Assembly (NCBI GenBank): GCA_035415725.1 | Contig: DAOOGN010000003.1 | Location: forward strand, 41,043 to 105,042 | Reading direction: 5' to 3' | Origin: DSWT01 sp035415725 | GTDB lineage: Bacteria; Chloroflexota; Anaerolineae; B4-G1; SLSP01 | Length of the DNA stretch: 64,000 nucleotides | Shown here: piece after piece, positions 46,367 to 55,435 of the stretch | Numbering within the stretch: position 1 is the first letter of the stretch | Layout of the letters: the number at the start of each line of letters is the position of its first letter | Notes under the pieces: model-generated | Seen by the model: the letters and a program-made list of their open reading frames with translations, nothing else | What the model was told of the DNA's origin: nothing | Database searches by the model: none | Translations under genes and position numbers: made by a program

Positions 46367-46745
46367 TGTCAAACCAAATGATAATGTTACCGAAGGGCTA
46401 CGGTTGAATCAAATGATAATGTTACCGCAGTTAGGCCGCCTCCTTTCGAGAAAAAGATGATACCACCGTCGTCGTCGGGGCAGTGGGAACTGTGGGCAAA
46501 CCGTTTTTGGGTTTGTCCACAGTTCCCACAGCCCGCAGGGCCTCTACCGCTGCGGGAAAATGATCTGGATCAGCCAACGTCTCATAGACGTTTTGTACCG
46601 CACCGGGCCGTGCATTAGGATAAGCAAACAGATGGTTGAGCGCCTTTTCGATGTCGCGGCGCAGTTGGCGCGGATTGAGGGCGTCGCGGGCCTGGCACAT
46701 AGCCTGGTACTGGGCGGCATATGCGGGATTGTCGAGCGCGCCGCA
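46367..46745 (-). mobile_element. IS remnant: one terminus and transposase C-terminus
   Basis: The plus strand has the 18-mer CAAATGATAATGTTACCG twice (46375-46392 and 46410-46427), the short direct repeats typical of the end of some DDE-type IS elements, starting TGTCAAACC at 46367. On the minus strand a frame ending at 46431 encodes NPRQLRRDIEKALNHLF and ETLADPDHFPAAVEALRA, resembling a transposase C-terminus. Its 5' part is missing, replaced by the NACHT-locus sequence from about 46746. Confidence 0.65.
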
Positions 46746-46746
46746 G

Positions 46747-47160
46747 GCACAACCGCCTGCTGGCGGGGTTGCCGCGCAACACACCGTCTTCAACCAGCAG
46801 AGGCAGCAGGTCGGGACGCAGATCAACGTGGCCGGAGACTTCTCCGCCGCGCCGACGCCACCCGCGATGACGATCATCGGCGACGGGAACGTGGTGGGGA
46901 ACAACAATGTCGTCCACATTGAAAAAGGTGCAGGTGCAGCGACATCCCCCACCACATCACCCGTTGACATTCCGGGCCTGCGCGCCCGCCTCCAACGACT
47001 TGACGCAGTCGAAATCGAGAGTCTGTGCCTCGACCATTTCCCGGTGGTCTACGATAAATTCACGCGCGGCTTGCAATGCGGCGAGATGATCAACTTGCTA
47101 TTGGATCACTGCCGCCGCCATCCCGAAGACGTTGCACGGCTGGCAAAATTGTTAAAGTGA
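46747..47160 (+). pseudogene. 5'-truncated protein with effector-associated-like domain
   Basis: The frame has no credible start; it continues upstream only antisense to the IS remnant. It reads VFNQQRQQVGTQINVAGDFS and IIGDGNVVGNNNVV, a linker type seen in STAND/conflict proteins, then a helical domain (IPGLRARLQRLDAVEIESLC ... MINLLLDHCRRHPEDV). This closely resembles the first domain of the NACHT protein encoded next (8-base gap). Such shared domains are known to recruit effectors through homotypic contact. The IS probably removed the beginning. GTG 46831 or ATG 46867 might allow a residual product. Confidence 0.65.
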
Positions 47161-47252
47161 GGTGAAAGATGAAGTCTTGTCCTTAGTGTGGCAAGCAACT
47201 GGAAGACGATGCGCTGTTTTGTTCAGCGTGCGGCACGCGACAGGAACAAAAA

Positions 47253-49295
47253 GTGGAATTGCCACCGCCTGACTTCTCTGACCTCCGCCAACGCCTTAAC
47301 CGTTTCGATGATCCCCAAATCGACATCCTGGCGGTGGATCATTTCCCGGAAGTGCAGAACAAGTTCGGACGCGGTATGCGCAAGGATGAGAAGATCACTC
47401 TCCTGTTGGACCACTGCCTCCGCAACCCCGAAGCCATCTCTGTCCTGGAAAACTGGCTAAAGCGACAGCCTGCCACGTGCGATCCCACCGACGCCCTCGC
47501 CTGCTACCTCTCCCACGTCATCGACGAAAACAGCCGCCTGCAACTGCAGGGCATCCGCTCGGCCTCCGGCCTGGTGAGCATCGACCTGGAAGAAGTCTAC
47601 ATCACCCTCACGGCAACGGTGCGCAAGACCGTGCGCGACGAAGAAACCTGGGTGGCAGAGATGGCAAAGCTCGCGCCCGGAGAGACCAAGCGCCGCGGGA
47701 TGGAACAGCCTCGCGAGAGTGTACAGCAGGTGAAAGTGAAAGTGCAAGAAGCACTGGCTATGCACCCGCGTCTGGTTGTGTTGGGCGATCCCGGCTGCGG
47801 TAAGACGACGCTGCTGCGCTACCTGGCGCTCACCTTTGCGCGGGACTTCCCTCCTCTGGAGGGGACTGAGGGGGGGCTGGTCAAGCAGCGCCTCGGCCTG
47901 GACGAGCACCGCCTGCCCATTCTCCTGCCCCTGCGCGACTTCGCCCGTTACCTGGAAAAAGAGTGTCCCGACGTGGGTGCGGATGGCCCTAGACTGCTGC
48001 TGGACTACCTGCGACTGTACTTCACCAACCAAAACCTCGTACTGCCCACCGACTTCTTCGAGACGCGGCTCAAAGCCGGGGAGTGCATCGCGTTGTTCGA
48101 TGGCGTGGACGAAGTCGCCAAAATGGAGACGCGCCAGCGCATTGCCCGCATCCTGGAGAAGTTCACGCTGGCCTACCCGCAGAATCGCTACGTCGTGACC
48201 AGCCGTATCGTGGGCTACACGGGTGGGGCACGTCTGGGCGTGGACTACGCCACCACCACCGTGCGCGACTTCACCGATGAGGACATTGCCCGCTTTGCCC
48301 GCCACTGGAACCGCGCCGTGGAGATTGTTCTGGCTGGCGGCCCCACCGCTGCCGCGCTGCGCAAGGGCAAGGCCGAAGCGGACAAGCTGGTCGAAGCCAT
48401 CGCGGGCAACGTCCGCGTGCGCGAGTTGGCGGTGAACCCGCTGCTACTCACCGTGATCGCGCTGGTGCAGCGCTACCGGGCGCAATTGCCCGACCGGCGC
48501 GTGGAGTTGTACGAAGAAGCCATCGAGGTGCTGCTGGTGCAGTGGGACGCGGTCAAAGGTTTGCCCGCCACCGAAGTGCTGCAAGGGCTGGAACTGGACG
48601 CAGGCGACCGGCGCAGCCTGTTGGAACCTATTGCCCTGTGGCTGATGGAGCAGCACGCGCGGGAGATCGAGTTGGATGCCCTGCGCCGTCAACTGGCACA
48701 ACCCTTCCAGACGATGCTCAAGGACTGGCGTCTGACGAAGAAGGCCGTCAACGGCTTCATTGATCTCATCAACGCGCGCAGCGGTCTGCTCACAGAGCGT
48801 GGACAGGGCATCTACGCCTTCAGCCACCTGACGTTCCAGGAATACCTGGCGGCGCGGGCTGTGGCCGACCGGGAGGACAACGTCGCCTACACGCTGGCGC
48901 GCCTGGGGGATTCCTGGTGGCGCGAGGTGGTCTTGCTGGAAGCGGGCTACCTGAGCACGCAAGGCAAACGCCGCGCCACGGAACTGATTCGCGCCATTAT
49001 GGAACACAAAGAAGAACCCGAACCTTACCACAACCTGGTGCTGGCGGCGGAAGCGGTACGTGATGTGGGCCAGGCGCGCACCGAGGGCGACCTGGCGGGG
49101 GAGATTCAGACACGCTTGCGGAAGACGTTCGAGACGCCGCTGCGGAAGGGCGCCGATCTAAAAACGTTGGTACAGCGCCGCGCGGCGGCGGCGGAAGCGT
49201 TGGGCAAGATCGAACGGTCTGGGTGGAGATTCCGGCGGGCGAGTTCTGGATGGGAAGTGAACAGTACGATGATGAAAGGCCCGTCCATAAAGTGA
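47253..49295 (+). CDS. NACHT-domain STAND ATPase fragment
   Basis: A 680-codon frame beginning at GTG 47253, downstream of the nonsense codon; whether it is translated is uncertain. Residues 5-72 are an effector-associated-like helical domain matching the one encoded just upstream. NACHT features follow: Walker A VVLGDPGCGKTTLLRYLAL (about 175-193), Walker B IALFDGVDEV (about 278-287), a sensor region RYVVTSRIVGY, and FSHLTFQEYLAAR, the typical NACHT end. Members act as threat sensors that oligomerise on a trigger, often in antiviral defence. The last 25 codons (GWRFRRASSGW ...) are out-of-frame nonsense after the shift. Confidence 0.85.
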   Translation: MELPPPDFSDLRQRLNRFDDPQIDILAVDHFPEVQNKFGRGMRKDEKITLLLDHCLRNPEAISVLENWLKRQPATCDPTDALACYLSHVIDENSRLQLQGIRSASGLVSIDLEEVYITLTATVRKTVRDEETWVAEMAKLAPGETKRRGMEQPRESVQQVKVKVQEALAMHPRLVVLGDPGCGKTTLLRYLALTFARDFPPLEGTEGGLVKQRLGLDEHRLPILLPLRDFARYLEKECPDVGADGPRLLLDYLRLYFTNQNLVLPTDFFETRLKAGECIALFDGVDEVAKMETRQRIARILEKFTLAYPQNRYVVTSRIVGYTGGARLGVDYATTTVRDFTDEDIARFARHWNRAVEIVLAGGPTAAALRKGKAEADKLVEAIAGNVRVRELAVNPLLLTVIALVQRYRAQLPDRRVELYEEAIEVLLVQWDAVKGLPATEVLQGLELDAGDRRSLLEPIALWLMEQHAREIELDALRRQLAQPFQTMLKDWRLTKKAVNGFIDLINARSGLLTERGQGIYAFSHLTFQEYLAARAVADREDNVAYTLARLGDSWWREVVLLEAGYLSTQGKRRATELIRAIMEHKEEPEPYHNLVLAAEAVRDVGQARTEGDLAGEIQTRLRKTFETPLRKGADLKTLVQRRAAAAEALGKIERSGWRFRRASSGWEVNSTMMKGPSIK

Positions 49296-49909
49296 ACTTG
49301 AAACGTTACTGGATTGCCAAAGTGCCCGTCACCAATGCGCAATATCACATCTTTGTCGAGGCGCGGCAGCATGAGCCGCCCGCCCATTGGGAGAATGGCA
49401 AAGTTCTGCGTGGGCTGGAGAGCCACCCGGTAGTCAAGGTGACGTGGCACGACGCCAGAGCCTATTGTCGTTGGTTGAGTGAGGTGACCGGCAAGTCAAT
49501 TTCTCTGCCCAGTGAAGCAGAGTGGGAGAAAGCTGCGCGGGGCGCGATGGACAAGCGCGAGTATCCGTGGGAGTATACCTGGAAAGAGGGCTATTGTAAT
49601 TCGAGTGAGTTGGGCGTGGAAAGCACCACGCCGGTGGGCATTTTCCCGGAGGGCGCGTCGTTATATGAGTGTCTGGACACGGTAGGCAACGTCTGGGAGT
49701 GGACGCGGAGTATAGAACAGGATTATCCCTACCAAGTAGATGATGGGCGGGAGAACCTGGAAGCGGGGAATGAGGTCGCCCGTGTGTTGCGTGGGGGCGC
49801 GTTCGACCTCGATCGTTACCTCGCCCGCTGCGCCTTCCGCAACTGGTACTACCCGTACTACAGGCTCGGCGATTGGGGCTTTCGGGTGGTAGTCTCCCCA
49901 CGCGCGTAG
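49223..49909 (+). CDS. FGE-sulfatase (SUMF1-type) domain, detached from the NACHT protein
   Basis: A 228-residue frame with the full domain: EIPAGEFWMGSE, RPVHKVNLKRYWIAKVPVTN, LPSEAEWEKAARG, GNVWEWTRS and RVLRGGAFD, ending LGDWGFRVVV. The domain is related to formylglycine-generating enzyme but in conflict proteins it often acts as a non-catalytic or sensor/effector C-terminus. It overlaps the NACHT frame by 73 bases in another frame and has no ribosome site, so it was probably fused originally. Confidence 0.85.
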   Translation: MEIPAGEFWMGSEQYDDERPVHKVNLKRYWIAKVPVTNAQYHIFVEARQHEPPAHWENGKVLRGLESHPVVKVTWHDARAYCRWLSEVTGKSISLPSEAEWEKAARGAMDKREYPWEYTWKEGYCNSSELGVESTTPVGIFPEGASLYECLDTVGNVWEWTRSIEQDYPYQVDDGRENLEAGNEVARVLRGGAFDLDRYLARCAFRNWYYPYYRLGDWGFRVVVSPRA

Positions 49910-50248
49910 CGCCCGCTTTGCCCTTTGGCTCTTTGGGATAACGTGGAAGAGCGCGGATGTTCGCCCTACGTCAGGCCGCCGCAGGCCGAAGGTCCCGTCC
50001 GCGCGAAACGCGTCGAGTTTATTGAGGGCATTGCAGCAGTCGGCGGCCTGGTCGCTGCCCTCACCAAAGCGGCAGAACCGGGTGGTGGATGCTGGCGTCA
50101 AGATTGCGGCGCTGCACAAAGCGCAGATCAAGCGGCATGAGCTGCGCCTGGCGGTCAAACGCTACGGTAAACTCACCGTCCTGCCCACCAGGTTGGTTCA
50201 TTGACACCGACTACAACGGCGAGAGCTTCTTCGTCCGCCACGCTTACT
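49910..50248 (+). pseudogene. Gene-scrap region including a methylase fragment
   Basis: At 50194-50256 one frame reads WFIDTDYNGESFFVRHAYF, which I recognise from the C-terminal part of adenine-specific type III/DEAD-associated DNA methylases. Upstream, frames give VVDAGVKIAALHKAQIKRHE and RVEFIEGIAAVGGLVAALTK, of uncertain origin. No start or intact frame exists; the fragment is cut by the end of the HtrA-like gene. Confidence 0.5.
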
Positions 50249-51472
50249 TCACCGGCCTGTGGGTTGTTCCTCAAGCACGACGGGGATAACCATTTCCTTC
50301 CCCTCGCGCATCACTGTGAATTGCACCGTATCCCCAATCGTCTTCTGCGTTTCGAGGTAGATCGTCCACGTCTCCAGATCGGCAACCGGTTGACCATCCA
50401 GCGCCGTGATGATGTCGCCGCCCACCGGCACCTGGTAACGACCTATCCGCACCATGCGGCTGCCTCCATGAATGCCCGCGACGTCCGCCGGGCCACCGCG
50501 CGTGACCTCCAGCACCAACAAGCCGGTCTCCACGGGGATGTCTATGCCAGCGCGGCGGAACCACTCCACCACCGACGACGTCAGAGGCACCATATCCACC
50601 CCCACCCAGGGATGGGGATAATAGCCACGGGCAATCAGTTCCCCCACCACCCGCCGCACCGTGTCCGCCGAAACGGCAAATCCGATGCCCGCCGAGGCGC
50701 CGCTAGGGCTGACGATCTGCGAGTTGACGCCCACGACGTTCCCGTCCAGATCCAACAACGGACCGCCGGAGTTGCCAGGATTGATCGCTGCGTCAGTCTG
50801 GATCGCCTCGCCGATAAAGCCGGCCTCACTTTCGATCACCCGTCCCAGCGCGCTGATGACGCCAGTGGTCAACGTCTGTTCCAGGCCGAAAGGATTGCCG
50901 ATTGCCAACACGAACTGCCCCACCTCTAAGGCGTTCGAATGGCCTAGCATAATCGGCGCCGGTAAATCCGCCCCGGCGTCGACGTGGAGGACGGCCAGAT
51001 CATTCAACGAGTCCGCGCCGACAACCTCTGCCGCGTAGACCTGCCCCTTGCTGAACGTAACCAACAACTCCTCGGCATTTTCGATCACATGGTAGTTGGT
51101 GACGATGTGCCCGTCGGTGTCATAGATGAAGCCGGAACCGCTGCCCTCTTGCGGAATCGCCTGCCCGAACATGCTGTAGGCATAACTGCGGTTGGTGATG
51201 TTGACCACAGCGGGGCTTACAGCTTTGTAGACCTGGATGATGCGCAACTGTAAAGCTAACACCGCCGCGCTTTCGTCTCCGACAGCGCTCGGCTCCAGAG
51301 TCACCAGCGGGGGCAGTGCCGTCGCCGTGGGCGGAACTGCCGTTGCCGTCGAGGACGGTGTAGGCGTCAATGTCGCCAGAGCGGACAGGTTGCATCCCAG
51401 GCCGGCTAAGAGCACCAGGGCGGTCAAACCGATATAGATAGATTTCCGTAACTTTCGAGTTTCAACTTTCAT
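50249..51472 (-). CDS. HtrA/DegP-like serine protease lipoprotein
   Basis: A 407-residue trypsin-like protease with one PDZ domain. A lipoprotein signal (VLLAGLGC, lipidated Cys27) is followed by a Thr/Pro/Ala-rich linker. The catalytic triad is His128 (TNYHVI), Asp158 (LNDLAVL) and Ser235 (NPGNSGGP). The C-terminal PDZ (about 290-395) includes GGDIITALDGQPV. It should degrade or refold damaged proteins at the outer face of the membrane. ATG 51472 follows AAGGATG. It lies next to the exporter and lipoprotein genes, consistent with envelope quality control. Confidence 0.95.
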   Translation of the reverse strand: MKVETRKLRKSIYIGLTALVLLAGLGCNLSALATLTPTPSSTATAVPPTATALPPLVTLEPSAVGDESAAVLALQLRIIQVYKAVSPAVVNITNRSYAYSMFGQAIPQEGSGSGFIYDTDGHIVTNYHVIENAEELLVTFSKGQVYAAEVVGADSLNDLAVLHVDAGADLPAPIMLGHSNALEVGQFVLAIGNPFGLEQTLTTGVISALGRVIESEAGFIGEAIQTDAAINPGNSGGPLLDLDGNVVGVNSQIVSPSGASAGIGFAVSADTVRRVVGELIARGYYPHPWVGVDMVPLTSSVVEWFRRAGIDIPVETGLLVLEVTRGGPADVAGIHGGSRMVRIGRYQVPVGGDIITALDGQPVADLETWTIYLETQKTIGDTVQFTVMREGKEMVIPVVLEEQPTGR

Positions 51473-51713
51473 CGTTCATACATCCTTTTTAATGCCAGAT
51501 ATAGAAAAGTGCATCCCCGCTACACAGCCATGCACTCGACTTCATCCATGATAGGCACAATGGATGCAAAGGCAATCTACCTGCCGGGCATAGTGCAAAT
51601 GATGGGGAGACAGGGGAATTTTTGTTTTTGGCTCCCCTTCTTCCCCGCCAGGGGGAGAGAAGGGGAGCAGGAGGATGAGAGGATCATCGCCCAGGGGCAC
51701 AGTGTCAACACAT

Positions 51714-53429
51714 TCACTTGGCGTCTTGTTCGGCCAGGGCGTGCAACTGATAACTTACGTGAGCCTTGTTTTCGACATAGACCTCAAAGGGCGCAGAAGC
51801 CCCCGCCGCAAGGGAAGTCACCACGCCGGTTCCCATGCTCACCATCTGCCCATTGGCATCCACCAGCAATCCCGATATGACAATGTTCTTGAGCGGGTAG
51901 GGGTTAGGATTCGTCGCGGTGCCGCTGATGCGCACATAATTCGTGCCCGTGTCCTCAATTTTCGTATCGCTCAACGTCACGGCGACCGCTTCATGCCACT
52001 CGGCAATCTGCGCATCGGGATGGACGAGGAAGGAGGCCATATTCTGTCCGGCAATTTCGGCGGTGAACGGACAGGATTCGCCGGGTCCCAAGACGGAACA
52101 GCTTATCTCCGCCTCCATCGCGCCATGCCAGATCCATTCTCCCCGGATGCCACGTTGGCCTGGACGCATCGGGAAGGCGTAGAACGCGCCGCGGAAACCG
52201 TCAGCATCGAAGAAGGTGACATGGACTGCCGTGACTTCATAGGTCTCGTCGGTAGGGTTGTGGACGTAGCCGCCGATGTGGTAGATTAGCCCACTCTCCA
52301 GCAGGGGATTCTGCTCTGCATAGTTGGTCGTGATTTCGATGGTGAGTGGCGGCGCGGGATCGGTGTCGATTTTCTGCGTCAACGCTCCCTGGAGTGGCGT
52401 CGTCGACGACTCCGCTACAACCGTTTCCGTTGGCACAGCCGGCTGGGCCGTTGTTGACGCCGCAGGGCTCGCCGGTACACTGGCGGATGTATTCGTCGTG
52501 GAGGCCTGGGTTGCAGCCGGCGTCGGCGTCGCGGTAGCCTCCGGTTCCGGCGTGCGCCACGGCACCAGGGTGATGATCGTCACAGGTACATCCCCCTCCC
52601 CCTCCGCCGCCGAGACCGTTGCCGCTGTGGCCGTCACCGCGGGTTCGGTCGCTGCGGATGGTTCTTCAGTGGATGGTGTCACAGCCGCCGTAACCTGTCC
52701 ACTGCGTTCGGTCAGCAAGGTGACGACGGCGCGCGTCAACAATGAGGATACCCGACTGTTCGCACCGGCGAATCCACCGGACGGCATCCCACTGCCAGAG
52801 GCAGACCCGCCGGACGTCCCTCCCTGCCCAAACTGCGCCCGCATATTGGCGCGCTCTTCTTCCGTCATATTCTCGAACTTCTCGCGCATGGCCGCACGGT
52901 CTTCTTCGGACATCGTCATCCCCGCCGGCCCGCTACCGTCCTGAGGAGCGGTGCCGCTTCCCGGCATAGCGCCGGCACCTTGCCCAAACGCACCTGTGCC
53001 CATCAGCGTCGGCCCTTGCTCCTGAAGCCAGGTTTGCGCCTCGTCCTCTGTGAGCTGCATGGCCGTAATCGCCGCAAGCTGAGTAGCAGAGAGCAAATCT
53101 TCAAGCTGTTTGGTCACCGCCAGTCGTTCGGCTTGAGTCGAAAGGGTGGTCCCTTGCAACGTTTTCCATAAAGGAAGCGCCTGGGTGGCCTGCTCGGCGG
53201 TGATCGCGTCTGCCGTGCCCTCCAAACGCAGTATGCCCAAGGCGAGCTGGCCGGTCACATCGAGCGCGTTCTCGTAATCCGTGCGCAGTGCGCCGGTGTA
53301 GGCAGGAGCCTCGGTTGTACTCGACGCTTCGGTTGCCGGCTGCTGAGTCGTGCAACCGGTCACAGCCATAGCGACGAAAATGAGCCCCAACAGCACCATC
53401 GCCATTCGATTCTTCAACATTCTTTTCAT
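51714..53429 (-). CDS. Large lipoprotein with Spy/CpxP-like N-terminal region
   Basis: A 571-residue lipoprotein (lipobox VAMAVTGC). The N-terminal half has an acidic/Met segment, DRAAMREKFENMTEEERANM, close to the matching part of the next gene and reminiscent of LTxxQ-type Spy/CpxP stress proteins. A long Thr/Ala/Pro-rich linker follows (about 240-360). The C-terminal 210 residues form a beta-rich, FxLyD-like domain (IHIGGYVHNPTDETYEVTAV-like; ISGTATNPNPYPLKNIVISG). ATG 53429 is preceded by a duplicated ribosome site, GTGAGGAGAACA twice; a frame starting at the upstream GTG is less likely. Confidence 0.8.
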   Translation of the reverse strand: MKRMLKNRMAMVLLGLIFVAMAVTGCTTQQPATEASSTTEAPAYTGALRTDYENALDVTGQLALGILRLEGTADAITAEQATQALPLWKTLQGTTLSTQAERLAVTKQLEDLLSATQLAAITAMQLTEDEAQTWLQEQGPTLMGTGAFGQGAGAMPGSGTAPQDGSGPAGMTMSEEDRAAMREKFENMTEEERANMRAQFGQGGTSGGSASGSGMPSGGFAGANSRVSSLLTRAVVTLLTERSGQVTAAVTPSTEEPSAATEPAVTATAATVSAAEGEGDVPVTIITLVPWRTPEPEATATPTPAATQASTTNTSASVPASPAASTTAQPAVPTETVVAESSTTPLQGALTQKIDTDPAPPLTIEITTNYAEQNPLLESGLIYHIGGYVHNPTDETYEVTAVHVTFFDADGFRGAFYAFPMRPGQRGIRGEWIWHGAMEAEISCSVLGPGESCPFTAEIAGQNMASFLVHPDAQIAEWHEAVAVTLSDTKIEDTGTNYVRISGTATNPNPYPLKNIVISGLLVDANGQMVSMGTGVVTSLAAGASAPFEVYVENKAHVSYQLHALAEQDAK

Positions 53430-53457
53430 TGTTCTCCTCACTGTTCTCCTCACTCGC

Positions 53458-54162
53458 TTACTGCGCCGCGCGCTCGGTGAGCAGCTTGATCAGCGGCTCC
53501 AGCAGTATGTTGCCCCCGCCCCTACCGCTCATGCCCGGTCCACCACCGGCCGGCGGTTGTCCATTACCGGCAGGGGACTGTCCATTACCATCCGGCGGTT
53601 GAAAACCACTCTCCGCCATCGCCGTCGCCCGTTCTTCTTCCGTCATATTTTCAAAACGCTCGCGCATTTGCGCGCGTTCTTCGTCCGTCATATCGGGCAT
53701 ACCGCCGGGCGCACCCTGTCCATCCCCTGGAGCCCCGTCGGGCCCCGGCATCTCGATTCCCTGCTCTTGCATCCAGGTCGTCATATCGTCCCTCGTCAGG
53801 TTCAGCGCATCGATGGCCGCAAGCTGCGCCTCGGTCATCTGCGCTTCGATCTGCTGGACGACCGCATTGGTCTCGGCGTCACTTTTCAACGTGCCGCCCT
53901 GAACCAGCTTCCACAGCGGCAGTAATTTGGCTGCCTGCTCAGGAGTCACGGCATTGTCGCTGCCTTCCAATTGGAACGTGCCCAATGTCAGACGGCTGAC
54001 GTTATCCAATTCAGGATTGGGCGCACTATCGCTTTGCCCCTCCGCTGCCGGAGCACTCGTCGCGCCGCTATCCGGCGTCTGCGTTGTCTGCGCCTTCTGG
54101 CAACCACTCAGCAGTAATACACCGATGATTAACCCAACCAACCCCACGTTTCTACGGTTCAC
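53458..54162 (-). CDS. Lipoprotein with Spy/CpxP-like motif
   Basis: A 234-residue lipoprotein (GVLLLSGC). It shares with its downstream neighbour the pattern LTLGTFQLEG ... ITPEQA-like ... LPLWKLVQGGTL and, later, DEERAQMRERFENMTEEERA, so the two are paralogues. The C-terminus is Gly/Pro-rich, then a helix (LLEPLIKLLTERAAQ). GTG 54162 is chosen because GGAGG lies 7 bases upstream and the lipoprotein signal then starts properly (MNRRNVGLVG). It is cotranscribed with the exporter genes; a role as an envelope-stress or metal sensor is inferred. Confidence 0.8.
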   Translation of the reverse strand: MNRRNVGLVGLIIGVLLLSGCQKAQTTQTPDSGATSAPAAEGQSDSAPNPELDNVSRLTLGTFQLEGSDNAVTPEQAAKLLPLWKLVQGGTLKSDAETNAVVQQIEAQMTEAQLAAIDALNLTRDDMTTWMQEQGIEMPGPDGAPGDGQGAPGGMPDMTDEERAQMRERFENMTEEERATAMAESGFQPPDGNGQSPAGNGQPPAGGGPGMSGRGGGNILLEPLIKLLTERAAQ

Positions 54163-54214
54163 TTCTATGCCTCCGTGATAGTTCAAAGTCGAACGTTTGA
54201 GAGTATCGTACTCC

Positions 54215-55435
54215 CTACTCCCTTCTCAGCGCCACAATCGGATCCAACTTCGCCGCCTGGGTCGCCGGGTAGTAGCCGAAGAAGATGCCCACTACCGCCG
54301 CCGCGCCAAACGCCAAGGGGATGGAGGACACCACCAACTCGGTGCGCATCGAACCAAATTCGTTAAAGAGCCACGAACCGCCCACGCCGGCCAAGACGCC
54401 GACGAGACCACCCACCAGGCTCAACATCACGGCTTCCAGCAAGAACTGGAGCTGCACGTCACGGGGACGCGCGCCCAACGCCTGCCGCAACCCGATCTCG
54501 CGGGTGCGCTCGGTGACACTGACCAGCATGATGTTCATGATGCCGATCCCCCCAACGACCAGCGATACGGCCGCCACCCAGGAAAGCAAGTTGCGGAAGG
54601 TTTCTGTCGTCGAGGCCCGCATGTCGATGATGCTGTCCTGCGTCGTCATCGTAAAGCCCGGTGAAGTCTCATCCGTGCCCAGAATTTGCATCAGGAGCGT
54701 GTTCAACTGCTCCATCACACTGTCCATCACTTCTTTGCTCTCGGCCGAGACATACACTACCCGCAAGGCAGTTCCTCCGAAGCGAGCATTGACAAATTTC
54801 TTGAAAACCAGGGTGATGGGAACATAGACCCGGTTGTCGTAATCTGTGGTGCCGACCACGCCTTTTTCTTCCATCACGCCGACCACCGTGCATTTGACCG
54901 TACCGAGCGTCACGGATTGTCCCACCGGATTGACGTCGCCGAAAAGTTCTTGGGCGATATCATAACCCAGCACAGCGATTTTGTTGGCACGGTCGTTATC
55001 CTGATCCGTGATGAAGCGCCCTTTTTCCACGTTGTACTCGTGAACATCTACAAAACCTGAGGTGGTACCCACAATTGCAATATCGGATAGCGTTGTGCCG
55101 TTACCTTTCACGTCCTGGGTGGAATTCTGTTCGGCGGAGACGCCGTTAATGCCGGTGATGTTGTTACGGATCGTCGTCAGATCGCTGTATTTCAGACTGA
55201 CGGATGACCCGCCCATGCCCGGCCCGGCGCGCTGCATCGAGGACATCACCATAATCAGGTTCGCGCCCAAGGCGTTGATCTGATCGGCGATGTCGGCCTC
55301 GGCACCGGCGCTGACGGCTAACATGATGATGACCGCCGCCACACCGATGATCACGCCGAGCGTCGTCAGAAACGAGCGCACCTTGTTCATCATCAGCCCT
55401 TCCCAGGCCACTTTCAACGTCTTCGAAAAACTCAT
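54215..55435 (-). CDS. MacB-type ABC transporter permease
   Basis: A 406-residue permease with an N-terminal span (about 18-42, SFLTTLGVIIGVAAVIIMLA), a MacB-like extracytoplasmic domain, and three C-terminal spans. VGGIGIMNIMLVSVTERTRE and IGLRQALGARPRDV are the canonical MacB coupling region, and PATQAAKLDPIVALRRE the usual C-terminus. It overlaps the ATPase gene by 4 bases (ATGA). With the HlyD adaptor upstream this forms a complete MacAB-like export system for peptides or antimicrobials. Confidence 0.96.
   Translation of the reverse strand: MSFSKTLKVAWEGLMMNKVRSFLTTLGVIIGVAAVIIMLAVSAGAEADIADQINALGANLIMVMSSMQRAGPGMGGSSVSLKYSDLTTIRNNITGINGVSAEQNSTQDVKGNGTTLSDIAIVGTTSGFVDVHEYNVEKGRFITDQDNDRANKIAVLGYDIAQELFGDVNPVGQSVTLGTVKCTVVGVMEEKGVVGTTDYDNRVYVPITLVFKKFVNARFGGTALRVVYVSAESKEVMDSVMEQLNTLLMQILGTDETSPGFTMTTQDSIIDMRASTTETFRNLLSWVAAVSLVVGGIGIMNIMLVSVTERTREIGLRQALGARPRDVQLQFLLEAVMLSLVGGLVGVLAGVGGSWLFNEFGSMRTELVVSSIPLAFGAAAVVGIFFGYYPATQAAKLDPIVALRRE

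Larger units (their letters stand above)
47169..49909 (+). pseudogene. Broken STAND gene: zinc ribbon - EAD-like - NACHT - FGE-sulfatase
   Basis: Two lesions split one apparent ancestral gene. ATG 47169 (with AGGTG upstream) starts MKSCP, then TAG at 47184-47186, then CGKQLEDD ... FCSACG; all four zinc-ribbon Cys positions (4, 7, 18, 21) survive around the stop. Near 49212-49222 a +1-type shift separates the NACHT frame from the FGE-sulfatase frame, which resumes at VWVEIPAGEFWMGS. Related proteins carry NACHT and FGE-sulfatase domains in one chain. Sequencing error is possible for either lesion. The two surviving reading frames are listed separately. Confidence 0.75.

Noticed and set aside
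46431..46970. Minus-strand 179-codon gene
   Set aside because: Only the C-terminal part (to about 46745) looks like transposase. The N-terminal part is antisense to the effector-associated-domain gene, so it was treated as an IS remnant.
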